Shown piece by piece: positions 9,630-18,675 of a stretch of DNA of 64,000 nt (position 1 is its first letter; every line of letters begins with the position of its first letter). The stretch comes from Pseudoalteromonas flavipulchra NCIMB 2033 = ATCC BAA-314 (GTDB lineage Bacteria; Pseudomonadota; Gammaproteobacteria; Enterobacterales; Alteromonadaceae). A model generated the notes under the pieces. That model was not told the DNA's origin. It did not search any database and saw only the letters and a program-made list of their open reading frames with translations. The stretch lies in contig JWIH01000017.1 of assembly GCA_000814665.1 (NCBI GenBank), positions 124,001 to 188,000 on the forward strand, in the 5' to 3' direction. The translations under genes were made by a program, and so were the position numbers.

Positions 9630-10676
9630 GTGAAAATCTGTTTTATTATGTACCCTTGGGAGCGTGTAGAAGCTGAAAACGACAGCACGCTAAGACTTAT
9701 CCACGAAGCCGTATCGCGCGGTCACGTCGTTGCCATCACCACCGTAAACAACCTCACTATTCGCGAAAGTGTTGCTAGTGCCTTCTGTGATGTATTTGTT
9801 GCAGGCCAAAAAGTATCTGATAACTTCGTGAGCTTTTACAACAAAGCTGAGTTTAAAAAAGTACAGCTTCCTTTGGCAGGTTTTGACGCAATATTTATGC
9901 GCGCTAATCCGCCGCTTGATACCTTAGCGATGAACTTTTTAGACTCTGTTCGTGATGATACTTTCATCATCAACGACATTGATGGCCTGCGCATTGCTAA
10001 TAACAAGCTATACACGGCATCTTTCCAAGGCATCGCGAGAGAGTTTATTCCAAATACGCATGTATCTAAAAACAAAGAGTATTTAGAGCGTATATTCTCT
10101 GAGTCAGAGCAAGAGAAAATGATCTTAAAGCCGCTTGATGGCTTTGGCGGTCGCGGTGTTATCGTCGTTGAAAAACGCGCGAAGCAAAGCTTTAGCTCAC
10201 TCCTTGAGTTTTATATTGGTGGCGACGAGGCTGGTAAAGGCAGCAACTACGTCATTTTACAAGATTATGTTGAAGGTGCCGACGAGGGTGATGTTCGCAT
10301 CCTAATGCTTAACGGCGAACCGATTGGTGCCATGAAACGTGTGCCTGCAGCAAATGAAGTGCGTGCCAACGTACATGCCGGTGGCAAAGTGGTGAAACAC
10401 AAACTCACTAACCAAGAAAAAGCGCTATGTAAGCACATCGGTCCTAAGCTTGTGCGTGATGGTTTGTATTTTGTTGGCATTGACGTGATAGGCGGCAAGC
10501 TTATCGAAGTTAACGTACTCTCGCCTGGGGGGATAACCCGTATTAACCGTTTAAACCGCTGTAAGCTGCAAGTGCAAGTTATCGATTTTGTAGAGAGTGT
10601 GGTGCACGCCAAAGAGCTAGTAACGCATCGCAAAAACCAATTCCGTCAAGTAATAGAAGATGCTCATGCTATCTGA
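9630..10676 (+). CDS. ATP-grasp ligase, glutathione-synthetase-like
   Basis: A 348-residue ATP-grasp enzyme resembling glutathione synthetase. The N-terminal substrate domain begins KICFIMYPWERV. The ATP-grasp core shows MILKPLDGFGGRGV (lysine and glycine-rich loop) and EVNVLSPGGITRI at the C-terminal metal site (ExN). Such enzymes join an amine to a carboxylate through an acyl phosphate. It is unlikely to be the true GshB, because it is tied to a QEGLA/N-formylglutamate-amidohydrolase gene: the stop overlaps the next start by 17 nt. The start is GTG at 9630 with no clear Shine-Dalgarno. Substrate unknown. Confidence 0.82.
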   Translation: MKICFIMYPWERVEAENDSTLRLIHEAVSRGHVVAITTVNNLTIRESVASAFCDVFVAGQKVSDNFVSFYNKAEFKKVQLPLAGFDAIFMRANPPLDTLAMNFLDSVRDDTFIINDIDGLRIANNKLYTASFQGIAREFIPNTHVSKNKEYLERIFSESEQEKMILKPLDGFGGRGVIVVEKRAKQSFSSLLEFYIGGDEAGKGSNYVILQDYVEGADEGDVRILMLNGEPIGAMKRVPAANEVRANVHAGGKVVKHKLTNQEKALCKHIGPKLVRDGLYFVGIDVIGGKLIEVNVLSPGGITRINRLNRCKLQVQVIDFVESVVHAKELVTHRKNQFRQVIEDAHAI

Positions 10677-12639
10677 ACAAGCCATCATTGCCGCGCTTGA
10701 AGCCGGCAAACCCATCAGTGGACAATTTGCTGAAGGTGCTTTTCACCTCGAAGTGAGGGAATACGTGCCTTATGTCGCCACTGCTGTACACGCAGGCCAC
10801 CGCACCCGTGCTAGCCTAAAAGGCTTGTTCGCCATTAGCGATACTGAGCGTTTACAAGAGGAAGATCCGTTTACCGACGGCATGATTGAATCATTACCCA
10901 TCACGCTTATCGCGCGTGACTCACGTTACGAATACGATCTTAACCGTGCGCCAGAACTTGCGATATACAAAGAAGCATGGGGTAAACAAGTGTGGAGCCA
11001 AGCGCTACCAAATGCAGACATAGATGTTAGCTTGTCAAAGCATGCAGCCTATTACCGTGTGCTCAGTGCGCTGTTAACCACGCTTGAGCGTAAGTTTGGT
11101 GCCTGCTTGCTATTTGATGTGCACAGCTATAATTATCAAATTCGTAGCTACCCTTATGCACCAACCTTTAATATTGGCACTGCACAACTTGATACCTTGC
11201 GTTTTCGCGCCGTATTAGATGAGCTGAAAAAGCAGCTAGGACTGAAAAAACTGGCAGGCCAGCTGGTGGATTGTGCTGAAAATACCGTCTTTCAGGGCCA
11301 TGGTTATCAAGCGCAATATATTACCAGCCACTTTGATAACACCTTAGTGGTGCCATTGGAAGTGAAAAAAGTCTTTATGGACGAAAACAGTGGCGAATTA
11401 TTCCCTGTGGTGTTTGAAAAACTACAGCGCAACATGCATGTTGCTTTGAGTAAAACGGCAAAAACATTTGCTAAAAATCACTGCTATAAGCCACTTCGCA
11501 AAGCAAAATCAACGTCGCAGCTTGACCCTGCGCTGATTAACGTGGACTCAGCGCTATACCGCATAGCCAGAAACCTTGAAACGCTGCATTACGTTAACCC
11601 AAGTAATATCGCACAAGAGAAACGTCGCTTTTTCTCGAAACGTCATTATCAGCCTGCGTTTAAATATCGCCCGCTGAAAATTGACCCGTATGAGTTTAAA
11701 GAGCAACTCTATCGCTTGCCCGTTGGAAAAATCCAAGATCCGATCGTAAAAGATTTATATCGTAAAGTGATTGACAGCTACGCCACAAAAATCGAACTGA
11801 TCACCCAAATTGGTCGCGAAGCCTTTTTGTATAACTCGCTACGCTATTATGGTGAGCCGGATTACAACGATATAAATAATGCGACCTTCTTGCTGCACGC
11901 GCGCGAAACCGAAACCTTGCCAAAAAAAGACATTACCGCCGAGCAAGCCTTAGTACGTTTTAATCAAGCGATTGAGACCATGGGCTTACCTTGTAAGGTC
12001 GCTATATCAAGCAAGCTCGTTGCCAAAGCAATGGTCGATAATAGTAAGCGTCTTCTGCTTGTGAATAGCAGTGCGATGCTATCTGAGCTTGATATCAATG
12101 CCTTGATAGAGCATGAAATAGGCGTGCACTTGCTCACGACCTTAAATGCTGACGCCCAGCAACTTAAAGTGCTGCACTTAGGTTTACCTGGCAATACCTA
12201 CACCCAAGAAGGCCTTGCCATCTATCGTGAGTATCAATCTGGGCAAATAAATTTGACACGATTGAAAGTATTGGCGCTCAGGGTGATTGCGGTCAACATG
12301 CTGCTTAAAGGCGACAAATTCTATCAAGTGTATGAATTTTTGGCTGACTCAGGTGTATTAAACGTCAATGAAGCCTTTGCGCTGACCACGCGTATTTTCC
12401 GTGGTGGTGGCTTTACTAAAGATCATCTCTACTTAAAAGGCTTTAAAGACATAGTGCAACTTGCCAATACTCGCAGCTTAGATAATTTATATCTCGGTAA
12501 AACGGGCATTGCGCACTTAGATGCGCTGGACGCGTTAGTAGAGCAAGGTATATTCACAAGGCCTAAATATCTGCCGGATACGAGCCGAGATCCTAAGCCT
12601 GATGCAATCCTAAGTTATTTAATTTCTTCAATTAAATAG
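10660..12639 (+). CDS. N-formylglutamate amidohydrolase/QEGLA (DUF1704) fusion
   Basis: A 659-residue two-domain protein. Residues about 20-265 match the N-formylglutamate amidohydrolase family: RDSRYEYDLNR, LLFDVHSYNY and PLEVKKVFMDE carry its acidic and His metal residues. Residues about 290-650 match the DUF1704/TIGR02421 'flavohemoglobin expression-modulating QEGLA motif' family. HEIGVH at 485-490 (HExxxH) and QEGLA at 516-520 form the predicted zinc site, as in eukaryotic MATCAP tyrosine carboxypeptidases. In many genomes these domains are separate neighbours; here they are one chain. ATG 10660 and ATG 10666 are both possible. Translation is coupled to the ATP-grasp gene. The role is predicted to be hydrolysis of an amide or peptide made by the ligase (inference). 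Confidence 0.85.
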   Translation: MLMLSEQAIIAALEAGKPISGQFAEGAFHLEVREYVPYVATAVHAGHRTRASLKGLFAISDTERLQEEDPFTDGMIESLPITLIARDSRYEYDLNRAPELAIYKEAWGKQVWSQALPNADIDVSLSKHAAYYRVLSALLTTLERKFGACLLFDVHSYNYQIRSYPYAPTFNIGTAQLDTLRFRAVLDELKKQLGLKKLAGQLVDCAENTVFQGHGYQAQYITSHFDNTLVVPLEVKKVFMDENSGELFPVVFEKLQRNMHVALSKTAKTFAKNHCYKPLRKAKSTSQLDPALINVDSALYRIARNLETLHYVNPSNIAQEKRRFFSKRHYQPAFKYRPLKIDPYEFKEQLYRLPVGKIQDPIVKDLYRKVIDSYATKIELITQIGREAFLYNSLRYYGEPDYNDINNATFLLHARETETLPKKDITAEQALVRFNQAIETMGLPCKVAISSKLVAKAMVDNSKRLLLVNSSAMLSELDINALIEHEIGVHLLTTLNADAQQLKVLHLGLPGNTYTQEGLAIYREYQSGQINLTRLKVLALRVIAVNMLLKGDKFYQVYEFLADSGVLNVNEAFALTTRIFRGGGFTKDHLYLKGFKDIVQLANTRSLDNLYLGKTGIAHLDALDALVEQGIFTRPKYLPDTSRDPKPDAILSYLISSIK

Positions 12640-12698
12640 GCCAAATTCGCCACTGTGGTTATACTAGTGCCATCTAGTATCTACCCAGTGGCTTTGTT

Positions 12699-13484
12699 TT
12701 GACACAACAGGAAATAGATTTACTCGCTTTTGAGCTGGCAAACCTTCGTCTCAAAGCCGATCTTACGCTTGCACCAAAGTACAATTATTTTTCAGATAAA
12801 CCCTACCCGCTTGGTCGCTGCCTAGAAATTCGCGATGAAATGTTTAAACTCGTCACCACGGAGCTCAAGCAAAATTCAGAACGTTTATCTGTGCTCAGAA
12901 ATTACATGCTTACAGAGAATGCCGAGCTCAAAAAAGTATGGGGTTCGCTACGCGATGAGTACTTTCAAAATGCGATGTTGGTGGGAGATTGGTATATAGA
13001 TACCGCAAACGATACGGTGAATGCAAACAAACCCAGAGTTGAAATCAAACCCATCGCACAATCAGGCTTTTCAGCCATCACTAATTTCGAGCAGTTTGTG
13101 AAGATTGCTCGCGCTTACTGGCAAGTGGAGGTGTTTAAAAACACAGCCTTTCCAGCCATCGCGCCTTATTTACCGTTAATTTGTGTCAACGCAAAAGGCG
13201 CTACTTGGTTAGCTGCGGCCAATGACGATATGATCAAAGTCGCTACCAACAGTGAGTTTAGGTTATCTGAGCAAATCCTCTGTCAGCTGCCAGAGCCTGA
13301 CACTAACCTAGTATCTCGCTGGCAGCAGACCCTAACTGGCATCGATGCTTTAGATGACATTTTATTGCAGACAGGAAAGCCCGAGGGGTTTTGCCAACTT
13401 TACAGAGCTGCCGAAAAAGCAGCGGATTTAGCATTTAGAGACAGAGTTGTACGCGCCTATATGAGCTTACCCAAAGGCGCGTAG
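12699..13484 (+). CDS. Hypothetical protein after the QEGLA gene
   Basis: A 261-residue soluble protein that I do not recognise. It has no signal peptide, membrane segment or known motif. It looks mostly alpha-helical in the first 110 residues (RCLEIRDEMFKLVTTELKQ, then VGDWYIDTAND). The middle segment is aromatic and hydrophobic (ARAYWQVEVFKNTAFPAIAPYLPLICV). It lies 59 nt after the QEGLA gene on the same strand with no terminator between, so it may belong to the same unit. The start is uncertain: TTG 12699 is the first in-frame start after an in-frame stop, with only a weak ribosome site. Confidence 0.65.
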   Translation: MTQQEIDLLAFELANLRLKADLTLAPKYNYFSDKPYPLGRCLEIRDEMFKLVTTELKQNSERLSVLRNYMLTENAELKKVWGSLRDEYFQNAMLVGDWYIDTANDTVNANKPRVEIKPIAQSGFSAITNFEQFVKIARAYWQVEVFKNTAFPAIAPYLPLICVNAKGATWLAAANDDMIKVATNSEFRLSEQILCQLPEPDTNLVSRWQQTLTGIDALDDILLQTGKPEGFCQLYRAAEKAADLAFRDRVVRAYMSLPKGA

Positions 13485-13493
13485 CGTAGTGAA

Positions 13494-13772
13494 TTAGAAG
13501 GAAGCGGGATAAGTCGGTTTTTCGTCCGTAATTTCCCATTTATCTTCTGTTGGTCTATCCACTCGACATTGATTTTGCTGTTGAAAACACCTGTCCTCAC
13601 AGTTTTGTACTTGCATCGGATCTGAGTAATCTCTGCGACAGCTCATAGAACACGAACGTGAATCACCTTCGCAATCGACCGGCACATTGCTGACTCGAGT
13701 GGTAAAATGTCCACTACAGCCGCTAACAAACACAGCGGCGAACACTGCTGCTACCCATAATTTTGTTGTCAT
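13494..13772 (-). CDS. Lipoprotein with symmetric cysteine pattern
   Basis: A 92-residue predicted lipoprotein (lipobox VSGC, Cys19). The mature part has six more cysteines at 34, 41, 45, 58, 62 and 69. This is the mirror-symmetric pattern C-x6-C-x3-C-x12-C-x3-C-x6-C, which fits a disulfide-stapled helical hairpin (twin Cx3C). It starts with ATG overlapping the yaaA stop by 4 nt, so it is co-transcribed with yaaA. Function unknown; envelope location is inferred from the signal. Confidence 0.78.
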   Translation of the reverse strand: MTTKLWVAAVFAAVFVSGCSGHFTTRVSNVPVDCEGDSRSCSMSCRRDYSDPMQVQNCEDRCFQQQNQCRVDRPTEDKWEITDEKPTYPASF

Positions 13773-14545
13773 TGTTCTGCTCTCAAAAACACCGGTTCTT
13801 GGGCCTTTTGCGTTGCTTCTTCACTAAAGCGGTATCCAGCAATATCAAACGCTTTCAGGCTTTCCAAATCCGATACTTGGTTCTCAATGATATACCTTGC
13901 CATCATACCGCGCGCTTTTTTCGCGTAAAAACTGATGACTTTGTATTGACCATTTTTACAATCTTTAAAGATAGGAGTGATAATGTCGCCTTTCAGCGCT
14001 TTCTTATCTACCGCTTTAAAGTACTCATTTGAAGCTAAGTTTACCAAGTATTGTGTTTGTGCCCCTTCCATGACCTTATTCAGTTTTTCAGCGATAATCG
14101 TGCCCCAAAACTCATACAGGTTTTTGCCACGCGGGTTACTTAACTTTGTACCCATTTCTAAACGATAGGCCTGCATTAAGTCAAGTGGTTTTAGGATGCC
14201 ATACAGCCCAGATAAGATACGTAAATGATTTTGCGCATAATTTAAATTAGCCTCAGTTAGGCTTTGTGCTTCTAAACCGACATACACATCGCCATTAAAA
14301 GCAAAAATAGCTTGTTTAGCATTGTCTTGTGTAAAAGGCTCTGACCACTCGGCAAACCTTGCCGCATTTAAGCCCGCGAGCTTGTCGCTTATCTTCATTA
14401 AGCTACCGATCTGCTGTGGTGATAAATCGCGACAAACTTGAATAAGTGACTCGCTATGCTCCAGCAGCTCTGGCTGTGTGTGCATCTTGGTTGGCGCAGG
14501 TGTTTCATAGTCTAGGTTTTTCGCTGGAGAGATAACTGTGATCAT
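13769..14545 (-). CDS. yaaA: Peroxide stress protein YaaA
   Basis: A 258-residue member of the UPF0246/DUF328 family. It opens with the typical [11 protein letters not shown] and contains [37 protein letters not shown] and [14 protein letters not shown], all strongly family-specific. In E. coli YaaA lowers free iron and oxidative damage during peroxide stress and has been reported to bind DNA. It ends overlapping the start of the Cys-patterned lipoprotein gene. It is divergent from tal, as in E. coli where yaaA and talB are near neighbours. Confidence 0.93.
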   Translation of the reverse strand: MITVISPAKNLDYETPAPTKMHTQPELLEHSESLIQVCRDLSPQQIGSLMKISDKLAGLNAARFAEWSEPFTQDNAKQAIFAFNGDVYVGLEAQSLTEANLNYAQNHLRILSGLYGILKPLDLMQAYRLEMGTKLSNPRGKNLYEFWGTIIAEKLNKVMEGAQTQYLVNLASNEYFKAVDKKALKGDIITPIFKDCKNGQYKVISFYAKKARGMMARYIIENQVSDLESLKAFDIAGYRFSEEATQKAQEPVFLRAEQ

Positions 14546-14711
14546 GGTTTGCCTATTGACTTAGCTAGTAATTAATGTCAATTTCAACACTATCCCCAAG
14601 TAACTTCAAGTGTTTGTCCGCTTTCACTTGGGCTTAAGCAATTCGCTGTTAAAATACAGCTTCGCTTTACAACTCGACCTTATATAACAATAACCTCAAA
14701 TAGCGAGTGTG

Positions 14712-14735
14712 ATATGTCGCCCGATACGGACATAT
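14712..14735. promoter_or_regulatory. Inverted repeat upstream of tal
   Basis: ATATGTC (14712-14718) and GACATAT (14729-14735) form a perfect 7-bp inverted repeat with a 10-nt spacer, one helical turn plus, about 85 nt before the tal start. It could be a dimeric-regulator site. No regulator is assigned. Confidence 0.35.
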
Positions 14736-14817
14736 GACCTATTCAGCTATTTCATGGTGTTGCAACATAAGGCGTCTAATATCACTTCGCTGTTATCAAT
14801 ATTGGAATGAGGAACAC

Positions 14818-15768
14818 ATGACTTCAGCATTAGATAGGCTAAAACAACATTCATCAATCGTCGCTGACACCGGTGACATTGAAGCCATCCGCAAGCTACA
14901 GCCTGAGGATGCAACAACTAACCCTTCTCTTTTACTTAAAGCGGCAGAGACGCCTGCTTATCAGCCTTATCTAACAGAAGCTTGGGATTATGCCAAAGCC
15001 AATGAAAGTGACGCTGAAAAGCAATTAGCGCTTGCTTGTGACTATTTTGCCGTTGTGATTGGTAAAGAAATCGCAAACTCTGTGCCGGGATATATCTCAA
15101 CAGAAGTAGACGCACGTTTATCTTTTGATACCGAAGCGACTATCGCAAAAGCAAAAACGCTATTAAATTTATATGAAGCGCAAGGCGTAAGCAAAGACAA
15201 AATCTTGATTAAGATTGCATCGACTTGGGAAGGTATTAAAGCCGCTGAAGCACTGGAAAAAGAAGGTGTTAAGTGTAACCTAACGCTGCTATTTAGCGAA
15301 GCGCAAGCACGAGCATGTGCCGATGCAAACGTATTTTTAATCTCACCATTTGTTGGGCGTATTCTAGATTGGCACGTTGCCAACGGCCTAGAAAAACCAA
15401 CTGACCCACAACAAGATCCGGGTGTGCAATCTGTTCGTAGTATTTTTGAATTCTATAAACAGCACGGTTATAAAACCGTTGTAATGGGCGCCAGCTTCAG
15501 AAATACAGGTGAAATTCTAGCCCTAACGGGTTGCGATAAGCTCACGATTAGCCCTTCTCTACTAGAAGAGCTCGCTGAAATGCCTGCAAACGAAAATTAC
15601 CTACTTCAGGCTGACTTTGCGCCTAAAGCAAAACCTGCTGCGCTTAGCGAAAGTGAGTTCCGTTGGTTACATAACCAAGACGCCATGGCCACAGAAAAGC
15701 TTGCTGAAGGTATTCGCTCATTTGCCGATGCACAAGAAACACTAGTCGCACGCTTTAAAGCACTGTAA
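14818..15768 (+). CDS. tal: Transaldolase
   Basis: A 316-residue class I transaldolase of the non-oxidative pentose phosphate pathway. It moves a dihydroxyacetone unit between sedoheptulose 7-phosphate and glyceraldehyde 3-phosphate. The N terminus ([18 protein letters not shown], then [13 protein letters not shown]) and the Schiff-base lysine region [12 protein letters not shown] match TalB. FVGRILDW and [12 protein letters not shown] are also present. A longer frame begins at 14734, but ATG 14818 follows GAGGAA at good spacing and matches the family N terminus. Monocistronic with a strong terminator. Confidence 0.96.
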   Translation: MTSALDRLKQHSSIVADTGDIEAIRKLQPEDATTNPSLLLKAAETPAYQPYLTEAWDYAKANESDAEKQLALACDYFAVVIGKEIANSVPGYISTEVDARLSFDTEATIAKAKTLLNLYEAQGVSKDKILIKIASTWEGIKAAEALEKEGVKCNLTLLFSEAQARACADANVFLISPFVGRILDWHVANGLEKPTDPQQDPGVQSVRSIFEFYKQHGYKTVVMGASFRNTGEILALTGCDKLTISPSLLEELAEMPANENYLLQADFAPKAKPAALSESEFRWLHNQDAMATEKLAEGIRSFADAQETLVARFKAL

Positions 15769-15791
15769 GCGCCTTAAACATTCGATTTCGA

Positions 15792-15815
15792 AACGCCGCA
15801 TATTGCGGCGTTTTT
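15792..15815 (+). terminator. Terminator after tal
   Basis: Stem AACGCCGC/GCGGCGTT with loop ATATT, followed by TTTTTG. Confidence 0.85.
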
Positions 15816-16173
15816 GTTATCGCTCTCAATACAAACCTTTCTGACACCTCCTAGATATCACCCGAATTGACCTTCATCAAACTGTCACTTGGTTTTAACC
15901 CAAAAGACACAATTGTGTTTTATTTTTATCCCGTCTGTGGTATATCAATATCACTTGAAGTGAAAATTGATGCCGCTACTTTCTGGTTTTGGTACAAAAA
16001 GCAAGCAACGCGGGGTTGTTTGTAGCGTACTTTAGCTATCAGACTTTTATCGGTTCCTCATATTGAGGTTTGCCAAATAGTATGAAGAGATCAACGGTGT
16101 CATTGCAGTTGTAGTGCTAACAACAGCCAAAGCAAATGCCACTTTAGGTTGTTTTTATCAATAGGAGATTTTC
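15816..16173. other. Intergenic region before DUF3545 gene
   Basis: About 360 nt without a convincing gene. It contains the small palindrome CACTTGAAGTG near 15952 and the ribosome site AGGAG just before 16174. It must contain the promoter of the DUF3545 gene and may give a long 5' leader. No riboswitch class was recognised. Confidence 0.45.
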
Positions 16174-16365
16174 ATGGATACCCTAGACGAGTTATTAGAA
16201 TTATTAGAAAGTCCGGATACTAGGAAAAAAACTTCATCTAAGGGCAAAAAAAGAAAATGGCGTGAAATTGAAGCGCTAAAAGATAAACAGCGACTACGCA
16301 AAGAACTACAGGAATTGGATATTTTCGCAGACAGTGTTGATTTAGACGAATTTGATTTTAACTAA
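16174..16365 (+). CDS. DUF3545 family small protein
   Basis: A 63-residue highly charged soluble protein. An acidic N terminus (DTLDELLELLES) is followed by a basic stretch (SKGKKRKWREIEALKDKQRLRKELQELD) and an acidic tail ending LDEFDFN. The KKRKWREIEA core is, from memory, the hallmark of DUF3545, small proteins of unknown function in Vibrio, Shewanella and Pseudoalteromonas. The start has a good AGGAG. The stop codon lies inside the A-rich arm of its terminator, so gene and terminator are fused tightly. Confidence 0.8.
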   Translation: MDTLDELLELLESPDTRKKTSSKGKKRKWREIEALKDKQRLRKELQELDIFADSVDLDEFDFN

Positions 16366-16394
16366 AAAGAGCGCCCTTCACGGCGCTCTTTTTT
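16364..16394 (+). terminator. Terminator of DUF3545 gene
   Basis: 12-bp stem AAAAAGAGCGCC/GGCGCTCTTTTT with loop CTTCAC and a T tract. It overlaps the stop codon. Confidence 0.88.
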
Positions 16395-16399
16395 GTTGT

Positions 16400-16564
16400 T
16401 ATACCAATTCGCTTAATTAAGTGGTCTATTTTGAGGCGAGAAAATCTTGTCGATAACAAGGCAAAAATTTTGCTATTTAGTTGTTCTAAATAATAAATTT
16501 TTAACGCAGTTAGCGTCAGATTTACTCCTTCAAATTGCGCAAGTATTAAGACTAATTGGTATTA
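16400..16564. repeat. Dispersed ~165-bp repeat, copy B
   Basis: The best preserved copy. Left end TATACCAATT and right end AATTGGTATTA are complementary, giving terminal inverted repeats. It shares 33 identical nt with copy A (here 16459-16491) plus the conserved words ATTTTTAACG and CTTCAAATTG. Its last three bases (16562-16564) are the stop codon of ung on the minus strand. Probably a MITE-like element that inserted at or after the end of the B12 operon. Confidence 0.82.
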
Positions 16565-17230
16565 TAGCTCAGCCAATCGCCAGTCGATTGGCTGCTTACC
16601 CATTTGGGTAAGCAGCTGATTAGTTTTGCTGAAATGGCCACTACCAAAAAAGCCGCGATGTGCTGAGAGCGGCGAAGGGTGTGGTGCGTGTAAAACATGG
16701 TGACGGTTTGTGTCTATGCTCTTACCCTTTTTCTGGGCGTGTGAGCCCCAGAGTAAGAAAATCACACCTTCGCTGTGGGCATTCAGCCTTTCAATCACTA
16801 CATCTGTAAAGCGCTCCCAGCCCAAATGCTTATGTGAATGGGCTTGGCCTTGTTCTACCGTCAACACCGTATTTAACAGTAGTACGCCCTGTTTAGCCCA
16901 GTCAATTAGGTAGCCGTGATTAGGTATGCGAAAGCCGTCAATATCCTGCACCAACTCTTTATACATATTATTTAACGACGGCGGCGGCTTAATCCCTGGC
17001 AACACAGAGAAACATAGACCATGTGCTTGATTGGGTCCGTGGTAGGGATCTTGCCCTAAAATCACCACTTTAACCTGATCGAAAGGCGTGACTTTGAACG
17101 CGTCAAATACCTGTTCATGGGGCGGAAACACATTTATACCTTGAGCACGACGCTCTGCCACGTAATCCATGGTTTGTTTAAAGTAATCTTGTTGTTTTTC
17201 CTGACCTAACACGTCACTCCACGTTGTCAT
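16562..17230 (-). CDS. ung: Uracil-DNA glycosylase
   Basis: A 222-residue family 1 uracil-DNA glycosylase, removing uracil from DNA to start base excision repair. The catalytic water-activating motif [18 protein letters not shown] and the C-terminal [13 protein letters not shown] leucine-loop motif are intact. It is the last gene of the cobalamin operon; its ATG overlaps the btuF stop by 4 nt, so translation is coupled. The stop codon comes from the end of repeat copy B. Placement under B12 control is unusual for a DNA repair gene. Confidence 0.97.
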   Translation of the reverse strand: MTTWSDVLGQEKQQDYFKQTMDYVAERRAQGINVFPPHEQVFDAFKVTPFDQVKVVILGQDPYHGPNQAHGLCFSVLPGIKPPPSLNNMYKELVQDIDGFRIPNHGYLIDWAKQGVLLLNTVLTVEQGQAHSHKHLGWERFTDVVIERLNAHSEGVIFLLWGSHAQKKGKSIDTNRHHVLHAPHPSPLSAHRGFFGSGHFSKTNQLLTQMGKQPIDWRLAEL

Positions 17231-18078
17231 TCTTCACCTTTTTTCATCATATTATAATGGCTTCGAGAAACGTCGAGTTTACCACATAAATCCGATATTC
17301 CCTCGAGCATACGATAGCTATAACGATGGAGCAGATCGGCATCTACCGAAATAGTTTGTTGGTACTTTACCGCAGGGATCGACGGCCATTGCTGCCATGC
17401 AATTGACTTAACTTCTTGTTTGGTCTTTTCTTCAGGGATCACAATCACTTGTGGTGATTTCAACAGAACATTCTCAATGCTAATTTGCGGATAGTCCGTG
17501 GTGGCGTCGGCAAAAACATTTTTCACATTACACACAGTAAATACTTGCTGTAACCAACTTTCGCCTCCCACTGTCATCAGCGGTGATGGCCACAATTGAT
17601 AAAATACAGCTAAGCTAGCGCTTTGTTTATACTGGGCCTTTAGCTCATTTAAACGTTTAGTAAATAAATCAGCCTGTTGCTGAGCTTGGGCTCCAAGGCC
17701 AGTAATTTTACCTAGGCGTAGCAACTCTTCCGGTAGTTTATCTAGATATTTCGCTTCACTATAAATCACCTCAACACCAAAGCTTTCGAGCTTTTCAAGC
17801 ATAGGAACGTGACTTGCATTTTTCCACGCAATGATAAGATCAGGCTTAAGTGCCAAAATTTTCTCAACCGAAATGCCTTGATAGTCACCAACTTGAGGCA
17901 GTTGCTTGGCTGATTCTGGATAATCTGCATAGGCTACCGTGCCTACAACCCGCTCCCCAGCTCCTATTGCATAAAGATTTTCGACAATATGAGGCGCAAG
18001 CGCGATGATCCGCTCTGCGGGCTTAGCACTAACGCTAAAGGCAAAACCTAGAACAATAAATAAGGCGAATTTTAGCAT
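17227..18078 (-). CDS. btuF: Cobalamin-binding periplasmic protein BtuF
   Basis: A 283-residue ABC-transporter binding protein for vitamin B12. Signal peptide [18 protein letters not shown], then the class III binding-protein fold with [42 protein letters not shown] and GGESWLQQV. It delivers corrinoid to BtuC-BtuD encoded six and seven genes upstream. It overlaps cobO by 1 nt and ung by 4 nt. Separation of btuF from btuCD within the operon is a common variation. Confidence 0.9.
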   Translation of the reverse strand: MLKFALFIVLGFAFSVSAKPAERIIALAPHIVENLYAIGAGERVVGTVAYADYPESAKQLPQVGDYQGISVEKILALKPDLIIAWKNASHVPMLEKLESFGVEVIYSEAKYLDKLPEELLRLGKITGLGAQAQQQADLFTKRLNELKAQYKQSASLAVFYQLWPSPLMTVGGESWLQQVFTVCNVKNVFADATTDYPQISIENVLLKSPQVIVIPEEKTKQEVKSIAWQQWPSIPAVKYQQTISVDADLLHRYSYRMLEGISDLCGKLDVSRSHYNMMKKGEE

Positions 18079-18674
18079 CAGTAGTCAAACCCTTTTCGCG
18101 CCTTAATGCCGGCCTCAAAGGCATGCTTCACATTACGCACTTCGCTCACGGTATCTGCAAGCTCGGTCAGGCGTCGATGTGCACCGCGCCCAGTTACAAT
18201 CACTGATTGCATGGTAGGACGGTTTTCTAGCGCCGTTATGACTTCGTCTAAATCTAGATATTCATAGCTCAACATATACGTAATTTCGTCAAGCAATACC
18301 AAGTCGATGCTTTCATCTTGTAGCCATACTTTTGCTTGCTGCCACGTCGCCTGCGCAGCGGCAGTGTCGGTTTCACGGTTTTGCGTTTCCCATGTGAAGC
18401 CCGTTTTCATGACCGCAAATGGCACGCCGACTTTTTCGAGCAAATTGCGTTCACCGCAATCCCAGGTTCCTTTAATAAACTGTACAACCGCAGCGTTCAT
18501 ACCATGACCGACACAACGCGCAACGGTGCCGAAACCAGATGTTGACTTGCCTTTACCGTTACCTGTGATCACTTGCAAAATGCCCTGCTCTTGCTGCGCC
18601 GCGGCAATTTTTTCATCGACTTGTTGTTTTACTTTTTGCTGTCGTTGCTGATGTTTATCTTGTTGTTCGCTCAT
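18078..18674 (-). CDS. cobO: Cob(I)alamin adenosyltransferase
   Basis: A 198-residue CobA/CobO/BtuR-type ATP:corrinoid adenosyltransferase. It adds the 5'-deoxyadenosyl group to reduced corrinoids. The P-loop GNGKGKSTSGFG, VQFIKGTW and LVLLDEITYMLSYEY are typical. A TTG at 18686 is in frame, but ATG 18674 follows GAGGA and gives the normal N terminus. It begins 1 nt after the cobQ stop and overlaps btuF by 1 nt. Confidence 0.94.
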   Translation of the reverse strand: MSEQQDKHQQRQQKVKQQVDEKIAAAQQEQGILQVITGNGKGKSTSGFGTVARCVGHGMNAAVVQFIKGTWDCGERNLLEKVGVPFAVMKTGFTWETQNRETDTAAAQATWQQAKVWLQDESIDLVLLDEITYMLSYEYLDLDEVITALENRPTMQSVIVTGRGAHRRLTELADTVSEVRNVKHAFEAGIKARKGFDY

Positions 18675-18675
18675 G

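Noticed and set aside
15962..16040. Possible 21-codon frame in the gap before the DUF3545 gene
   Set aside because: No ribosome site and no sign of selection; too short to support.
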